From: an uncultured Prevotellaceae bacterium
GTDB taxonomy: Bacteria; Bacteroidota; Bacteroidia; Bacteroidales; Bacteroidaceae
Reading direction: 5' to 3'
Assembly: GCA_902786665.1 (NCBI GenBank)
Contig: CADADN010000062.1
Coordinates: forward strand, 1 to 51,718
DNA length: 51,718 nucleotides
Numbering within the stretch: the first letter of the stretch is position 1; each line of letters begins with the position of its first letter. Below, piece by piece: positions 43,106 to 51,718 of the stretch. The position numbers and the translations under genes are program-made. The notes under the pieces are model-generated. The model did no database searches. It was given only the letters and a program-made list of their open reading frames with translations, and was not told the origin of the DNA.

Positions 43106-44746
43106 TTACCTTATACCTATTTTATAAGTGGAGCCGTCGGCCCGTCTGATAATATTGATTCCCTTTCGTGGCACATTGACACGCTGTCCGTCGATGGTGT
43201 AGACACGTGACGGCAATGCGGAGCGTCCCTCATCGCCATTAGTGAGTTGAGGAATGTCGAGCTGCTCATCATACCAGTTCTTGTCGAGGAAAGCCACCCG
43301 TTTCTGTATCCAATCCTTGAGGTAATCGATTTCCTCGCCATATGTCTGCCCCACGAAATAATTGGGCCACACATTCTTGCCTATTATCCTCCAAGCCTGC
43401 TGGTTGCGGTCTACTGCCCCCTCACTGGTCAGTTTCGTTACCAAAGAGTCGATGACAAACTCGATGTGCTCATCAGAATAATCCTCCTGCCGATACTGCG
43501 TCCACCGCGTTTTCAACTGTCTCACATACTCCGGGTCGCTCATCAGCCGCTGCCACCAGAACGGCACCACATTGCCATCCTCATAGGCATGCCTGTCGTT
43601 GAACTCATACTGCCACTTGTCGGTGCGGTTGCCCTCATAATAGTTGGCATTGCCGAAAGCAATATTCATGTCCCAGAGCGACATCTTCCAACGGTGGTCA
43701 AGTCCCTCATTCTCAGCATGGGTCTTGCTCATCTTGTAGATATTGGTACTCAACCGGTAACCGTCAATATTGAAAGCGAACTCCGTGGATAGTTGATAGT
43801 CGATGAACGACGTGACATCGATGTATTTGGCATACCCCAAGTCAGGATCCGTATAATTGTTGGAAGCCAAGGCCGTTTCCATCTTGTCGAGTTCGTTGAT
43901 CATGGCCAGTCGGGTTCCCCCAGGAAGAGTGGTAAAATCCTCATACTCAGGCGATTTGTACTGGAAGCAAATGGAGCGCCAATTGATGCGGGTGCCGTTG
44001 TTGAAAACGGGCCGCTGCTTGGAATAGTAGACATGAGGCTCGTCGGGGCGGTCGATCTCGAAATGATAGTCGCCTGTAAGGTCGCCATTATCCTCGCCGG
44101 GGTCGTTCAGCGGAAGCCTATGCTTGCCTTTCCGCACCCGCTCACTGAGGATATAGACACCATAATATGTGCCATCGAGGAAGAGTTCGCAGAACCGGGC
44201 ATGGGGAACGAAATCGAAATAGCGGCGGGCCAGGTCGAACGAGAGCACGTCGCGTATCATGCTCTTGTCGGAATAAGGTGCCAGGAGCACCCAGTCGTTG
44301 TCCTTTCCCATTCCCAAGAGTTTGGCCTTGAGTTTCTCTCCTCCCTCCTCGAGCGGTTTGTCGATAAGTTTGATGGAATACGGTTTTTTGTCGGATGCGT
44401 CGAAGGAAGAGTTTCCCCTGTACTTGATGGCAGCATACCCATCGTAATCAATACGTTGGCCAGGGTGGGTCACCGTATCGGCATAATTGAGTTCGCCCTC
44501 GCCATTATCGATGATCTTCATTCTGGCAGTGATGCGCTCCTCACGCAAAATCATCGTTGTATTGACGTTGATGAAGACGATTGGAAGATTGGTCTGCGTG
44601 AGACGCACGTACTTGTTGGCAGGAGGATAGTTGTCCCACCGCTGCGCATGTGCTCCAAGAGAGACACAAACCACCGAAAGAATCAAGAACGAGAGCCTAA
44701 CAGCCCATCTGTTGGATAATGATATAGGGTGAAGAAAACCTTTCAT
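43106..44746 (-). CDS. CotH-kinase-family secreted protein with C-terminal sorting-like tail
   Basis: A 546-residue exported protein (signal peptide ending LGAHAQ). CotH landmarks: IKYRGNSSFDASDKKPYSIK, DNDWVLLAPYSDKSMIRDV, LDGTYYGVYILSERVRKGK, and the metal-site block SLWDMNIAFGNANY. In spores and some Bacteroidetes these domains are atypical protein kinases. The end (YTIDGQRVNVPRKGINIIRRADG) resembles the C-terminal beta module of secreted Prevotella proteins. It is convergent with the O-acetylation operon with a 25-bp gap. A TAATTTTG -7 box is at 44780-44773. Confidence 0.85.
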   Translation of the reverse strand: MKGFLHPISLSNRWAVRLSFLILSVVCVSLGAHAQRWDNYPPANKYVRLTQTNLPIVFINVNTTMILREERITARMKIIDNGEGELNYADTVTHPGQRIDYDGYAAIKYRGNSSFDASDKKPYSIKLIDKPLEEGGEKLKAKLLGMGKDNDWVLLAPYSDKSMIRDVLSFDLARRYFDFVPHARFCELFLDGTYYGVYILSERVRKGKHRLPLNDPGEDNGDLTGDYHFEIDRPDEPHVYYSKQRPVFNNGTRINWRSICFQYKSPEYEDFTTLPGGTRLAMINELDKMETALASNNYTDPDLGYAKYIDVTSFIDYQLSTEFAFNIDGYRLSTNIYKMSKTHAENEGLDHRWKMSLWDMNIAFGNANYYEGNRTDKWQYEFNDRHAYEDGNVVPFWWQRLMSDPEYVRQLKTRWTQYRQEDYSDEHIEFVIDSLVTKLTSEGAVDRNQQAWRIIGKNVWPNYFVGQTYGEEIDYLKDWIQKRVAFLDKNWYDEQLDIPQLTNGDEGRSALPSRVYTIDGQRVNVPRKGINIIRRADGSTYKIGIR

Positions 44747-44852
44747 ACTACACAAGACAAACAATTGAATTGCAAAATTAGCAATTTTTGCCTTGATGGA
44801 GAAAAGGATGGGCGTTTTTTAACACTGTTACGCCATATACAGGAGTAAAAGA

Positions 44853-44889
44853 CAAGGGCAAGCCGCTTCAGGCCTGCCCTTGAACTATA
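44853..44889 (-). terminator. Terminator hairpin of the MFS transporter gene
   Basis: CAAGGGCA (44853-44860) pairs with TGCCCTTG (44875-44882), extended by GCC/GGC. On the minus strand it is followed by TCTTTTACTCC. Confidence 0.7.
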
Positions 44890-44912
44890 TAAGTGAAAAA
44901 GGATGTCACGAA

Positions 44913-46415
44913 TTAGTCCTCTACTACCACTGGCTTGTATTTGGGCACCAGAGTCTTCATCACGATCCAACCGATGAGATAGGCCACTGCGCAGAAGCAG
45001 AAGACAATCATATAGGCTGCGGGTTTGCCCTCAAATCCTAAGAATGTGAAAGCGGAGCCCTGGCCCTCGGCATAATCAAACAGGTTGCCAGAGATTTTGT
45101 TGATGAGCATAGAGCCCAAGCCACCTGCCATGGCACCGATACCAGTGATGGTGGCAATGGTGGATTTGGGGAACATGTCGCCCACGGTCGAGAAGATATT
45201 GGCCGACCAGGCCTGATGTCCAGCACCAGCCAGACCAATGATGATGGCAGGCCACCATGCTGGGTCGATAGGGCTGCCCTCCCACATGGCCAGAGGCTGT
45301 GCGAAGAGTGCGAACAGTGGGAAGAAAGCGAAGATAAGCATAGCCAGCATACGGCCGGCATAAGGATTCATACCGCGCTTCTCGACAAACAATTTGGGAA
45401 GGTATCCGCCGAAGATGGAAATGACGGTAACGATCAGATAAAGCGTGAAGATGAGCAGCTGTCCCATTGTGGAACTCGACTTGTAACCGAACTGGTCGGA
45501 GAAATATGCAGGTGCCCAGAAGAGGTAGAACCACCAAACACCATCGGTCATGAATTTACCCACGATGAACGACCAGGTCTGCTTGAAGGTGAAACACTTG
45601 GCGAAACCGATAGCCGGTCCTTCGTCGTTGGCTTCTTTCGGGTCTTCCTCGGTCTCGGCGTCCTGATTGATATAAGTAAGCTCGGCAGCGTTCACATGCT
45701 TGCTCTTATTGGGCTTGTCGTAAACAAACACCCACAATGCCATCCAAATGAATCCGAGTCCACCAATGATGATGAAAGCCATCTCCCAACCGAAAGCCTC
45801 GGCCAATGGCGGAATACTGATAGGAGCGGCAAGAGCACCTACCGATGCGCCGGCATTGAAAATGGAAGTGGCGAAGGCACGGTCTTTCTTTGGGAAATAC
45901 TCTGCCGTCACCTTGATGGCAGCAGGGAAGTTTCCACTCTCACCCAACGCCAGGACGGCGCGGCAGAAGAGGAACAGATAAACACTGACGGTGGCGATGC
46001 TCACTGCCAAGTCGGAACCAGCCTTAACAGCACGGAGCGCGGTAACGCTCTCAAGGCCCACATATTCCATGGTGACCCATCCACATGCAGCATGGAGGCA
46101 TGCGCCAAGCGACCACACGAAGATGGCCCAGAGGTATCCTTTCTTCGTACCCATCCAATCGATGAACTTACCTGCAAAGAGGCAGAACACCGCATAGAGA
46201 ATGGAGAAAACCGCTGTGATGGTGCCATAGTCGCCATCAGTCCAGTGGAACTCAGGGGCAATGAAGTCCTTCCACGTGAGTGAGAGCACCTGACGGTCCA
46301 TATAGTTGACCGTGGTAGCGAAGAACAACATCGAGCAAATAATCCAACGATAGTTGGTCATTTTAGTAGTTTGAATTGGACTCATTTTTTTGATATGATT
46401 AGTTTGATTTTCCAA
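44913..46415 (-). CDS. MFS transporter, anion:cation symporter family (hexuronate ExuT-like)
   Basis: A 500-residue inner-membrane protein with about twelve hydrophobic segments. The ACS-family N-terminus is clear: TTVNYMDRQVLSLTWKDF, then AVFSILYAVFCLFAGKFIDW and RAVLALGESGNFPAAIKVTA. This resembles ExuT/GudP carriers of hexuronates or glucarate. A TAAGTTTG -7 box lies directly upstream (46430-46423). Behind it in the same direction is an AraC regulator, which probably controls it. No uronate catabolic genes lie in the window, so the substrate is open. Confidence 0.85.
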   Translation of the reverse strand: MENQTNHIKKMSPIQTTKMTNYRWIICSMLFFATTVNYMDRQVLSLTWKDFIAPEFHWTDGDYGTITAVFSILYAVFCLFAGKFIDWMGTKKGYLWAIFVWSLGACLHAACGWVTMEYVGLESVTALRAVKAGSDLAVSIATVSVYLFLFCRAVLALGESGNFPAAIKVTAEYFPKKDRAFATSIFNAGASVGALAAPISIPPLAEAFGWEMAFIIIGGLGFIWMALWVFVYDKPNKSKHVNAAELTYINQDAETEEDPKEANDEGPAIGFAKCFTFKQTWSFIVGKFMTDGVWWFYLFWAPAYFSDQFGYKSSSTMGQLLIFTLYLIVTVISIFGGYLPKLFVEKRGMNPYAGRMLAMLIFAFFPLFALFAQPLAMWEGSPIDPAWWPAIIIGLAGAGHQAWSANIFSTVGDMFPKSTIATITGIGAMAGGLGSMLINKISGNLFDYAEGQGSAFTFLGFEGKPAAYMIVFCFCAVAYLIGWIVMKTLVPKYKPVVVED

Positions 46416-46512
46416 ATTTGTGCAAACTTACACAAAAAAAACGAAATACTCACCTCTTGCCGTGAAAAATATGTGTGTAAAGATGCAGAAAGCCCTCAAA
46501 AAAGCACAAATA

Positions 46513-47397
46513 TCAGATGATGATGCGCGTTTTATGGTAATTCTCACGAAATTCCGTGGGGCTACATCCCTTCTTTTTCTTGAAGATGCGGTTGAAGTTG
46601 CTGAGGTTGTTGAAACCGCACTTGAAACTGATTTCCGACACACTCTGGGCCGTGTCGACAAGCATACGTGAGGCGGCCCCCAGGCGGATGTCGATAATAT
46701 ATTCCGTGAGATTACGGCCAGTGTGGAGTTTGAAGAACCGGCTGAAGGCGCTGGGACTCATCCCGGCGATATCGGACAGTTGTGGCAGGCGTATCTCGTC
46801 CTGGTAGTTCTTACTGATGAAGTTCTTCACCTTGAGTATCCTGCGGCTGTCGTCCTCGACAGCGATTTTGGCAAAACTGGAGGAAGCCAAAGGTTTGGCA
46901 CCAGGACATTTGGAAAGTTCATAGAGAATGGTGATGAACTGAGTGACCGCATAGAAGCCCTCCTTGATGCTGCTCAGCGAGTCGAGCAAGCCATAGACCT
47001 TCATGATGGCATTGAGCGGGAAACTGAGTCCCTTTTGTGCCTCGTTCATCATTTTCCGCATAGAGAGGAACGGTGTACGGGCAAAGAGCGACTCCTCTGT
47101 CATACGGAAATCGAACTGCACGGTAATCTCCCGGATCTCCTCACTCGTGCAAGTGTTTTGCTCCCACACATGCTCCAAGTCGGGGCTGGTGATGAGCACC
47201 AGGTCGTACTCGCCTATCACCTCGCTGCTGTCGCCCACGATGCGCCTCACACCAGGAGCATGCTCCACGAAATTGAGTTCAAAAACCTCATGGTTATGGA
47301 TGGGATAGGTGAACTCTTTCTTCCTTCGGTCGGCAATATAGAGCACATCCTTTCCCATCAAAGGTGTAATCTCATGAATAATTTTCCTCTCTTCCAT
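46513..47397 (-). CDS. AraC-family transcriptional regulator
   Basis: A 294-residue regulator. An N-terminal cupin-like sensing half (TYPIHNHEVFELNFVEHAPG) is followed by a C-terminal double helix-turn-helix (about 190-290): LPQLSDIAGMSPSAFSRFFK and ISFKCGFNNLSNFNRIFKK, ending GCSPTEFREN. This is the XylS/AraC DNA-binding arrangement. Upstream of and codirectional with the MFS gene, hence its likely activator for sugar-acid uptake. Confidence 0.9.
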   Translation of the reverse strand: MEERKIIHEITPLMGKDVLYIADRRKKEFTYPIHNHEVFELNFVEHAPGVRRIVGDSSEVIGEYDLVLITSPDLEHVWEQNTCTSEEIREITVQFDFRMTEESLFARTPFLSMRKMMNEAQKGLSFPLNAIMKVYGLLDSLSSIKEGFYAVTQFITILYELSKCPGAKPLASSSFAKIAVEDDSRRILKVKNFISKNYQDEIRLPQLSDIAGMSPSAFSRFFKLHTGRNLTEYIIDIRLGAASRMLVDTAQSVSEISFKCGFNNLSNFNRIFKKKKGCSPTEFRENYHKTRIII

Positions 47398-47464
47398 TGG
47401 TTGCGTGTGTTATTCTAGAGGTGATGAACCCCAAAAGACAGTTCTGGAAAAAACGTTACGGGAA

Positions 47465-48355
47465 TCAGAGTTTCAAACTTTTGAGAATCTCGCTCATTTT
47501 CTGCAGCGTGGCCACCCTCGTTGGAACAAGCGGCAGGCGCAGCACATTCTCAATGAATCCCATCTCATGAAGCAAGGCCTTGACTCCGGCCGGGTTGCCA
47601 TCGACGAACAGCAGGCTGTAAAGGTCGGTGAATTTGTGGTGAATCTTCCTTGCGGCAGCATATTCGTTGTTGAACTCCAGGCGAATCATGCGCGAGAACT
47701 CCTTGGGCAGCGCGTTGCCAATGACCGAGATGACACCTACCGCGCCACAAGCCACCATAGGATAGGTAAGCGAGTCGTCGCCACTGAGGATATCGAAATC
47801 ATCGGGTTTGTTCTTGAGTATCTCGTCTACAAGTTCCAGACTGCCGCTGGCCTCCTTGATAGCCACGATATTCTCGCAGTCGCGTGCAAGACGGCAAGTG
47901 GTCTCAGCCCTCATCAAAATACCCGTACGCCCAGGAACGTTGTAGAGCACAACGGGAAGTGATGTGGCGGCGGCTATGGCCTTAAAGTGCTGATAGAGTC
48001 CCTCCTGAGAGGGTTTGTTGTAATAGGGACAAACGCTGAGAATACCATCGACCCCCTTGAAGTCACCATTGCGCAGCTCCTCCACCACAGCGGCGGTGTT
48101 GTTTCCCCCGCATCCCATAAGGATGGGGACGCGGCCTTTAACCTGATTGACAATGAGGTTCTTGATGGTGAGTTTCTCTTCGGCAGTGAGGCAAGGAGTC
48201 TCACCCGTGGTAGCCAGGATGCAAAGGAAATCAGCGCCATTGTCAAGCTGATAGTCTATCAACCTCGTCAGTGCCTCGTAATCGACACTTCCGTCGGTCT
48301 TGAATGGTGTCACCAATGCTATGCCCAGTCCCTTGAAGATATTCTGAATAGTCAT
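47465..48355 (-). CDS. dapA: 4-hydroxy-tetrahydrodipicolinate synthase
   Basis: A 296-residue TIM-barrel aldolase condensing pyruvate with aspartate semialdehyde in lysine and diaminopimelate synthesis. Schiff-base Lys167 is in IVAIKEASGS, Tyr138 and Arg143 in VVLYNVPGRTG, Thr49-Thr50 in LATTGETPCL. Length and motifs match DapA rather than N-acetylneuraminate lyase. A -7 box TAATTTTG lies at 48413-48406. Its neighbours do not belong to the pathway. Confidence 0.93.
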   Translation of the reverse strand: MTIQNIFKGLGIALVTPFKTDGSVDYEALTRLIDYQLDNGADFLCILATTGETPCLTAEEKLTIKNLIVNQVKGRVPILMGCGGNNTAAVVEELRNGDFKGVDGILSVCPYYNKPSQEGLYQHFKAIAAATSLPVVLYNVPGRTGILMRAETTCRLARDCENIVAIKEASGSLELVDEILKNKPDDFDILSGDDSLTYPMVACGAVGVISVIGNALPKEFSRMIRLEFNNEYAAARKIHHKFTDLYSLLFVDGNPAGVKALLHEMGFIENVLRLPLVPTRVATLQKMSEILKSLKL

Positions 48356-48522
48356 GATTTTGCGAAAAAATATTACGGCCGTCGCCGTGAATTACAATTT
48401 GGCAGCAAAATTACGAAAAAAGGATGAAAAAAGCGAATAAATGGGCGAGATAAACTACAATAACACATCAAAAAAGCCAATGGGGGTAAAGTGACTGCCT
48501 TTCTGGAGACCTTGGTCACGGC

Positions 48523-49005
48523 TCAGGGCCGGGCTATGCACACTTCGCCAAACAACCTCATAGGCTGGCCTTTAGCCGCAATAAAGCCATAGGCTTCTGC
48601 CTGTCCGCCATTGGCGATAATGGCATTGCGCAGAGCGTCGGCTTGGCTTGAGACATAAGCCACTACCCTTCCCTCGCGGAGGATGGAGATGGCAGAATCG
48701 TCGGATGCCACAGCCACGGCACGGAAAAGGCCAAGGTCGCGCTCTCCTACAGTATCATCTATAGTGATATCGCAATGCACGTATCCTTTCTTCACCATCA
48801 ACTGTATGGGCTGGTCGTAATCGTGGAATGGTGAGTCGTCATGTGGGGGATGGTCGATGTCGAGAATACCATTGAAGACCCAATCGTGTCCACTATGCCT
48901 GAATTGCTCAGGCTGATAATCGGATTTCTCGTCAGAGCGTTTCCTTCCAAATAGAATTCCAAGGATCAGGACGGTAACCAAAATGATAATAATATATAGT
49001 GTCAT
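48523..49005 (-). CDS. Membrane-anchored hypothetical protein
   Basis: A 160-residue protein (start MTLYIIIILV; a start three codons earlier is also possible). One N-terminal membrane helix (residues 3-20) is followed by basic LFGRKRSDEKSD, then a soluble domain with HDWVFNGILDIDHPPHDDSPFHDYD and GYVHCDITIDDTVGERDLGLF. His/Asp-rich stretches could bind metal, but no family is recognised. Confidence 0.68.
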   Translation of the reverse strand: MTLYIIIILVTVLILGILFGRKRSDEKSDYQPEQFRHSGHDWVFNGILDIDHPPHDDSPFHDYDQPIQLMVKKGYVHCDITIDDTVGERDLGLFRAVAVASDDSAISILREGRVVAYVSSQADALRNAIIANGGQAEAYGFIAAKGQPMRLFGEVCIARP

Positions 49006-49096
49006 GACAAACAATTTGGGATGATAATAAATAAAGATATAGATTTGAGGCGAAGATAGTCAAAAACGCCCAACATGCAAAATGATTTTCATGATT

Positions 49097-49129
49097 TTTG
49101 CTTTATTTGGTGATTAATTTGTAATTTTG
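49097..49129 (+). promoter_or_regulatory. Promoter of the LolA-like gene
   Basis: TTTG (49097-49100), 21-nt spacer, TAATTTTG (49122-49129). Confidence 0.6.
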
Positions 49130-49154
49130 CAATCATTTTCAATAGCCATACATT

Positions 49155-49883
49155 ATGATGACAAGGGATTGTGAACTTTTCCGACATTTCTCTACGGTTT
49201 TGGGCACCAACAGCGCCAAGAAGACCTGTCGCCGCAAAAACCGCCTCCAGCCCATGCGTCGGCTGATGCTTTTGATGTTGCTGTTTGGTTGCTGTGCCTC
49301 GACGAGTGTCATTGCCGACGAGACACCCAACGCCCAGCAAGCCCGCCGCATCTTCAACCACACATACAACATGGTATTTGGTCCTCAGGGCAGCACGCTG
49401 CAATATAATGTCAACATCATCGGTGTGATGAAGGTGAAAGGGAGGATATGGTACAAGGGCAAGAAAAAGAGGTATGAGGAATCACGCTACCTCAGTTGGA
49501 GTGACGGTGTGAAATACAGCCGTGTGGACATGAAGAAAAAGACGGTGACCCTTTTCGACGCCAACAATCCCCAAAGAGAAAAGTATGAGAGCAAGTTCAC
49601 GTTCAACCCCTTGGATTTCGACTACTATGTGGAAGACGGGGGCACCGACTTCATCGTGACTCTCAATGCCCACAAAAAGGCGAAATGCAACATCAAGCAT
49701 GCCAAGGCCATTATCGACAAGAGGACCCGTGCTCCGAAGAGTTTGAAAATCAAGCTCCTATGGTTTTGGACATCCATCAATATCAGTCATTTCAAGAGTG
49801 GCGACATTTCCGACGACACCTTTACCTTTCCAGCATCTAAATACAAGGATTTCACCTGGATTGACAATCGTTTGAAGAAATAG
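49155..49883 (+). CDS. LolA-like outer-membrane lipoprotein-carrier-fold protein
   Basis: A 242-residue frame; ATG 49155 is 25 nt after a good promoter, while ATG 49254 would give a cleaner signal peptide (MRRLMLLMLLFGCCAST...). The mature part has the LolA/LppX kind of pattern: ARRIFNHTYNMVFG, LQYNVNIIGVMKVKGRIWYK, KKKTVTLFDANNP and a C-terminal FTFPASKYKDFTWIDNR. Proteins of this fold carry lipids or lipoproteins in the periplasm. The assignment rests on pattern only. Confidence 0.7.
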   Translation: MMTRDCELFRHFSTVLGTNSAKKTCRRKNRLQPMRRLMLLMLLFGCCASTSVIADETPNAQQARRIFNHTYNMVFGPQGSTLQYNVNIIGVMKVKGRIWYKGKKKRYEESRYLSWSDGVKYSRVDMKKKTVTLFDANNPQREKYESKFTFNPLDFDYYVEDGGTDFIVTLNAHKKAKCNIKHAKAIIDKRTRAPKSLKIKLLWFWTSINISHFKSGDISDDTFTFPASKYKDFTWIDNRLKK

Positions 49884-49922
49884 CCATACATTCAGAACAA
49901 ACAGCCAGAACTTCACACATAC

Positions 49923-49959
49923 AAAAGCCCCTTCCATGCAATGAGCGTGGAAGGGGCTT
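49923..49959. terminator. Bidirectional terminator between the LolA-like and FMN-binding genes
   Basis: AAAGCCCCTTCCA (49923-49935) and TGGAAGGGGCTTT (49947-49959) form a perfect 13-bp stem with an 11-nt loop, T-rich on both sides. Confidence 0.88.
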
Positions 49960-49970
49960 TAGGAAACGGC

Positions 49971-50369
49971 TTATTTGTTTTTCTTGTAATACTCCAATCC
50001 TTGTACTACATTTTTCCTGACGGCATCCGACGACAAGGTTGCTCCTGTCACGCCATCGACCTTGGCCTTGATGGCCTTGTTGACGGTCATTCCATTCCAC
50101 TTGTCGAGCATCTGCTTCTTCACCTTGGTAAAATACTTGGGAGTCTCCTGGTTGGGCAGGGCCTCGATCTTCTCGATTTTATTGTTGGTGATGTAGATTT
50201 TCAACGGTGTGGTACTCATGTAACCTTTTACAGACTTTGCGATAGAAGTGGTGTTCACTACTACAGATTTACCCTCCTTCGAGATGACCTGGTCGCCAGG
50301 CATGGCACTGAGGAGGAAAGCGGCAGCAGCCGCACAGAGCATCACGCTCTTAAAATTTGACTTTTTCAT
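49971..50369 (-). CDS. Small exported FMN-binding-domain protein
   Basis: A 132-residue exported protein (signal peptide about residues 1-23). A single FMN_bind domain ends in VDGVTGATLSSDAV, where Thr111 fits the ApbE flavinylation motif (D-x3-[ST]GAT), as in NqrC. Such small covalent flavoproteins pass electrons outside the cytoplasmic membrane. It lies 41 bp downstream of a TraB/GumN gene in the same direction. Confidence 0.83.
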   Translation of the reverse strand: MKKSNFKSVMLCAAAAAFLLSAMPGDQVISKEGKSVVVNTTSIAKSVKGYMSTTPLKIYITNNKIEKIEALPNQETPKYFTKVKKQMLDKWNGMTVNKAIKAKVDGVTGATLSSDAVRKNVVQGLEYYKKNK

Positions 50370-50410
50370 TTAATATTTGGTCTTTATATGGTTTTGAATC
50401 AAAGAAAATG

Positions 50411-51322
50411 CTATTTTGTGACGGGTTCCACCACATATCCTGCATTGCGTAGCAGTTGGAGCATGCCCTTTTCGCCAATGAGATGTGCGGCGCCCACTAC
50501 GAAGAGGGTGCTTTTCTCTCTCAACATCTGGGGCATCTGACTCATCCAGTTGGCGTTCCTTCCATAGATGAGCACCTCTTCCTCCTCTTCGGTGGTGTCG
50601 CACTCATCATTTCGTTTCTCGTCGACAATCTTGCCTATCTCCTCGAGATTTTGTTTGAAATAGGCTGCCGTCAGCCGCTCTGTGTTGTCGACCATCATCT
50701 CCTTGTTGTTGATGAGGCACATGAGCACCTGTTTCTGCCGCTCAAGCGACTGGCTCTGGAAGAGCGCCTTGATTTGCAGGTCGACAGACTCGAATCCGGT
50801 CACGCTGTATCCTTTCTCCAAGCCTTTTGTCTGCATGTAAGTGTCGATACCGTCGTTGGGGTTGAAATTGGGTGTTTTTCTCAGATAGAGCATCACTATA
50901 AATTGCTCATAGAGAGCACCCGGAGTGAATGACCCCAATTGGCTGAGCAAAGGGCCAGTGAAATCCATTCCCAACACCTCTTTGGTAAAGGCGTTGAGCC
51001 GTTTCATCTCGTCGTCGGTAAGCAACGTCTGGATGGTCTTTCCCTCAGGAAGCATCATCGCTTTCTGGAGTTTCATCACGTTTTCAGGATTCATCATTTC
51101 ACTCATCACCAGTTCGCCGCACACCTGCTTCACTTGGGCGAAGGAGTCCCACAATCCAGGAATGGAGTCGCAGAACGAGGAAGGTGCGAAATGGTATGTA
51201 CCCAGGATATAGGAAGCGCCTGATGCGTCCTTTCCTGAAATACGATAGAGCAATTGTGCCTGAATGGACAGGGCGGACAGGGCGGATAGAGCCAACAGTA
51301 CGACAAAGACAAATTTTCTCAT
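50411..51322 (-). CDS. TraB/GumN-family exported protein
   Basis: A 303-residue protein with a signal peptide (MRKFVFVVLLALSALSAL...QAQ); the start at 51322 is set by it. TraB/GumN landmarks: LLYRISGKDASGASYILGTYHF (here the GTYHF site) near the start, and LFVVGAAHLIGEKGMLQLLRNAGY at the end. The family is Tiki-like and may be metallopeptidase-related, with conserved GxxH motifs at both ends; the true function is unknown. A -7 box TAAATTTG is at 51386-51379. Probably cotranscribed with the FMN-binding gene. Confidence 0.83.
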   Translation of the reverse strand: MRKFVFVVLLALSALSALSIQAQLLYRISGKDASGASYILGTYHFAPSSFCDSIPGLWDSFAQVKQVCGELVMSEMMNPENVMKLQKAMMLPEGKTIQTLLTDDEMKRLNAFTKEVLGMDFTGPLLSQLGSFTPGALYEQFIVMLYLRKTPNFNPNDGIDTYMQTKGLEKGYSVTGFESVDLQIKALFQSQSLERQKQVLMCLINNKEMMVDNTERLTAAYFKQNLEEIGKIVDEKRNDECDTTEEEEEVLIYGRNANWMSQMPQMLREKSTLFVVGAAHLIGEKGMLQLLRNAGYVVEPVTK

Positions 51323-51432
51323 CAGCAAAATGCAATTTTTTATTATTCTTGGACAAAGGCACGACCCCTTTGCGGATGCAAATTTACAAAAAAGTCTGAA
51401 ACGGAAAAAAGAATTCACTTTATTTAATATAA

Positions 51433-51537
51433 TGTTCAGGAGTTCAGGAGTTCAGACAATAGCCTCGATTCACTTTAATTGGAATCAATAGGTGTTGGCT
51501 TTAGTAATGTCTGAACTCCTGTAACTCCTGAACTCCT
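51433..51537. repeat. Interspersed hairpin repeat, copy 3
   Basis: The same 14-bp inverted repeat as copy 2: CAGGAGTTCAGACA (51445-51458) and TGTCTGAACTCCTG (51508-51521), 49 nt apart, with tandem GTTCAGGA/AACTCCTG units outside. Confidence 0.82.
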
Positions 51538-51564
51538 CTCTACTTCACAAAGTGGAGTTTTTTA

Positions 51565-51637
51565 TTCAACTTTCTCAAGTTGAATATTTAATTGATATTC
51601 AGGTATTTTCTTCTTTCTTTGTGGACAGAAAGAAGAA
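51565..51637. repeat. Two short hairpins near the window end
   Basis: TTCAACTT-TCTC-AAGTTGAA (51565-51584) is a perfect palindrome related to those beside repeat copies 1 and 2. TTCTTCTTTCT (51608-51618) and AGAAAGAAGAA (51627-51637) form an 11-bp stem. The last 80 bp after it show no gene. Confidence 0.6.
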
Positions 51638-51718
51638 ACAAGAAAGAACCGCGAACACGCTCCGCCGTCGAACAAATGGGCTTTCCGGTGTCTGGCTGCG
51701 GAACTCGCGGCTTCGCCG

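Noticed and set aside
45216-46283. 355-codon rightward frame opposite the MFS transporter
   Set aside because: Composition-driven shadow with no hydrophobic or family pattern, while the opposite strand encodes a complete ACS-family carrier.

Overview
The window looks like a chromosomal segment of a Bacteroidales bacterium, most likely Prevotella or a close relative. Evidence: a complete Na+-translocating NQR operon, a Bacteroidetes-size HtpG, FISUMP, CotH and DHHW family proteins, and many copies of the Bacteroidetes promoter (TTTG about 20 nt upstream of TAnnTTTG). At least nine genes or RNAs here have a well-spaced copy of it. Species level is not resolved by eye.

Layout. 1-3.8 kb: a decayed NucA-type nuclease remnant, then a leftward tetR-fabG-rluA-ldhA cluster with a 13-bp inverted repeat over the tetR promoter. 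4.0-7.8 kb: an initiator tRNA gene, a secreted nucleotide pyrophosphatase/phosphodiesterase, and leftward DUF2461-nth and small membrane protein-ompH pairs. 7.9-13 kb: pepD, htpG and a ZIP metal transporter. 13.1-22.3 kb: nqrABCDEF (leftward), divergent from a fused FAD/Fe-S D-2-hydroxyacid (probably D-lactate) dehydrogenase; with ldhA this suggests D-lactate/NADH redox handling around the sodium pump. 22.4-25.9 kb: GH5 lipoprotein, tyrosine phosphatase, an unknown gene and a LysM glucosaminidase.

26.0-34.4 kb is the accessory region. An IS66-family remnant (left) and a near-complete IS66-family copy (right) lie in direct orientation. The outermost ends are flanked by the same 8 bp, CTCAACTT, so the 8.4 kb appears to be a composite transposon or a single inserted unit. 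It carries an IS110-family element with strongly structured flanks, including a candidate bridge/seek RNA, a separate structured RNA with its own promoter and terminator-like end, and a surface-protein cluster: a FISUMP protein, a kelch-type lipoprotein, and a lipoprotein split by an in-frame TGA. The IS66 transposase also has an in-frame TAG.

34.4-38.2 kb holds the most unusual gene, a 939-residue fusion of a URO-D-like methyltransferase, a homocysteine S-methyltransferase and a corrinoid-binding module. It lacks the methyl-folate and reactivation domains of MetH. A separate MetH-activation-domain protein is encoded convergently 1 bp away. 38.3-43.1 kb encodes a polysaccharide O-acetylation set (SGNH esterase, MBOAT, two DHHW paralogues), followed by a convergent CotH protein. 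44.9-51.3 kb: an MFS anion:cation symporter, an AraC regulator, dapA, small unknown proteins, a LolA-like protein, and a TraB/GumN-FMN-binding pair. Three copies of an interspersed hairpin repeat (near 23.6, 34.5 and 51.5 kb) mark intergenic sites, and the composite element appears to sit inside one of them.
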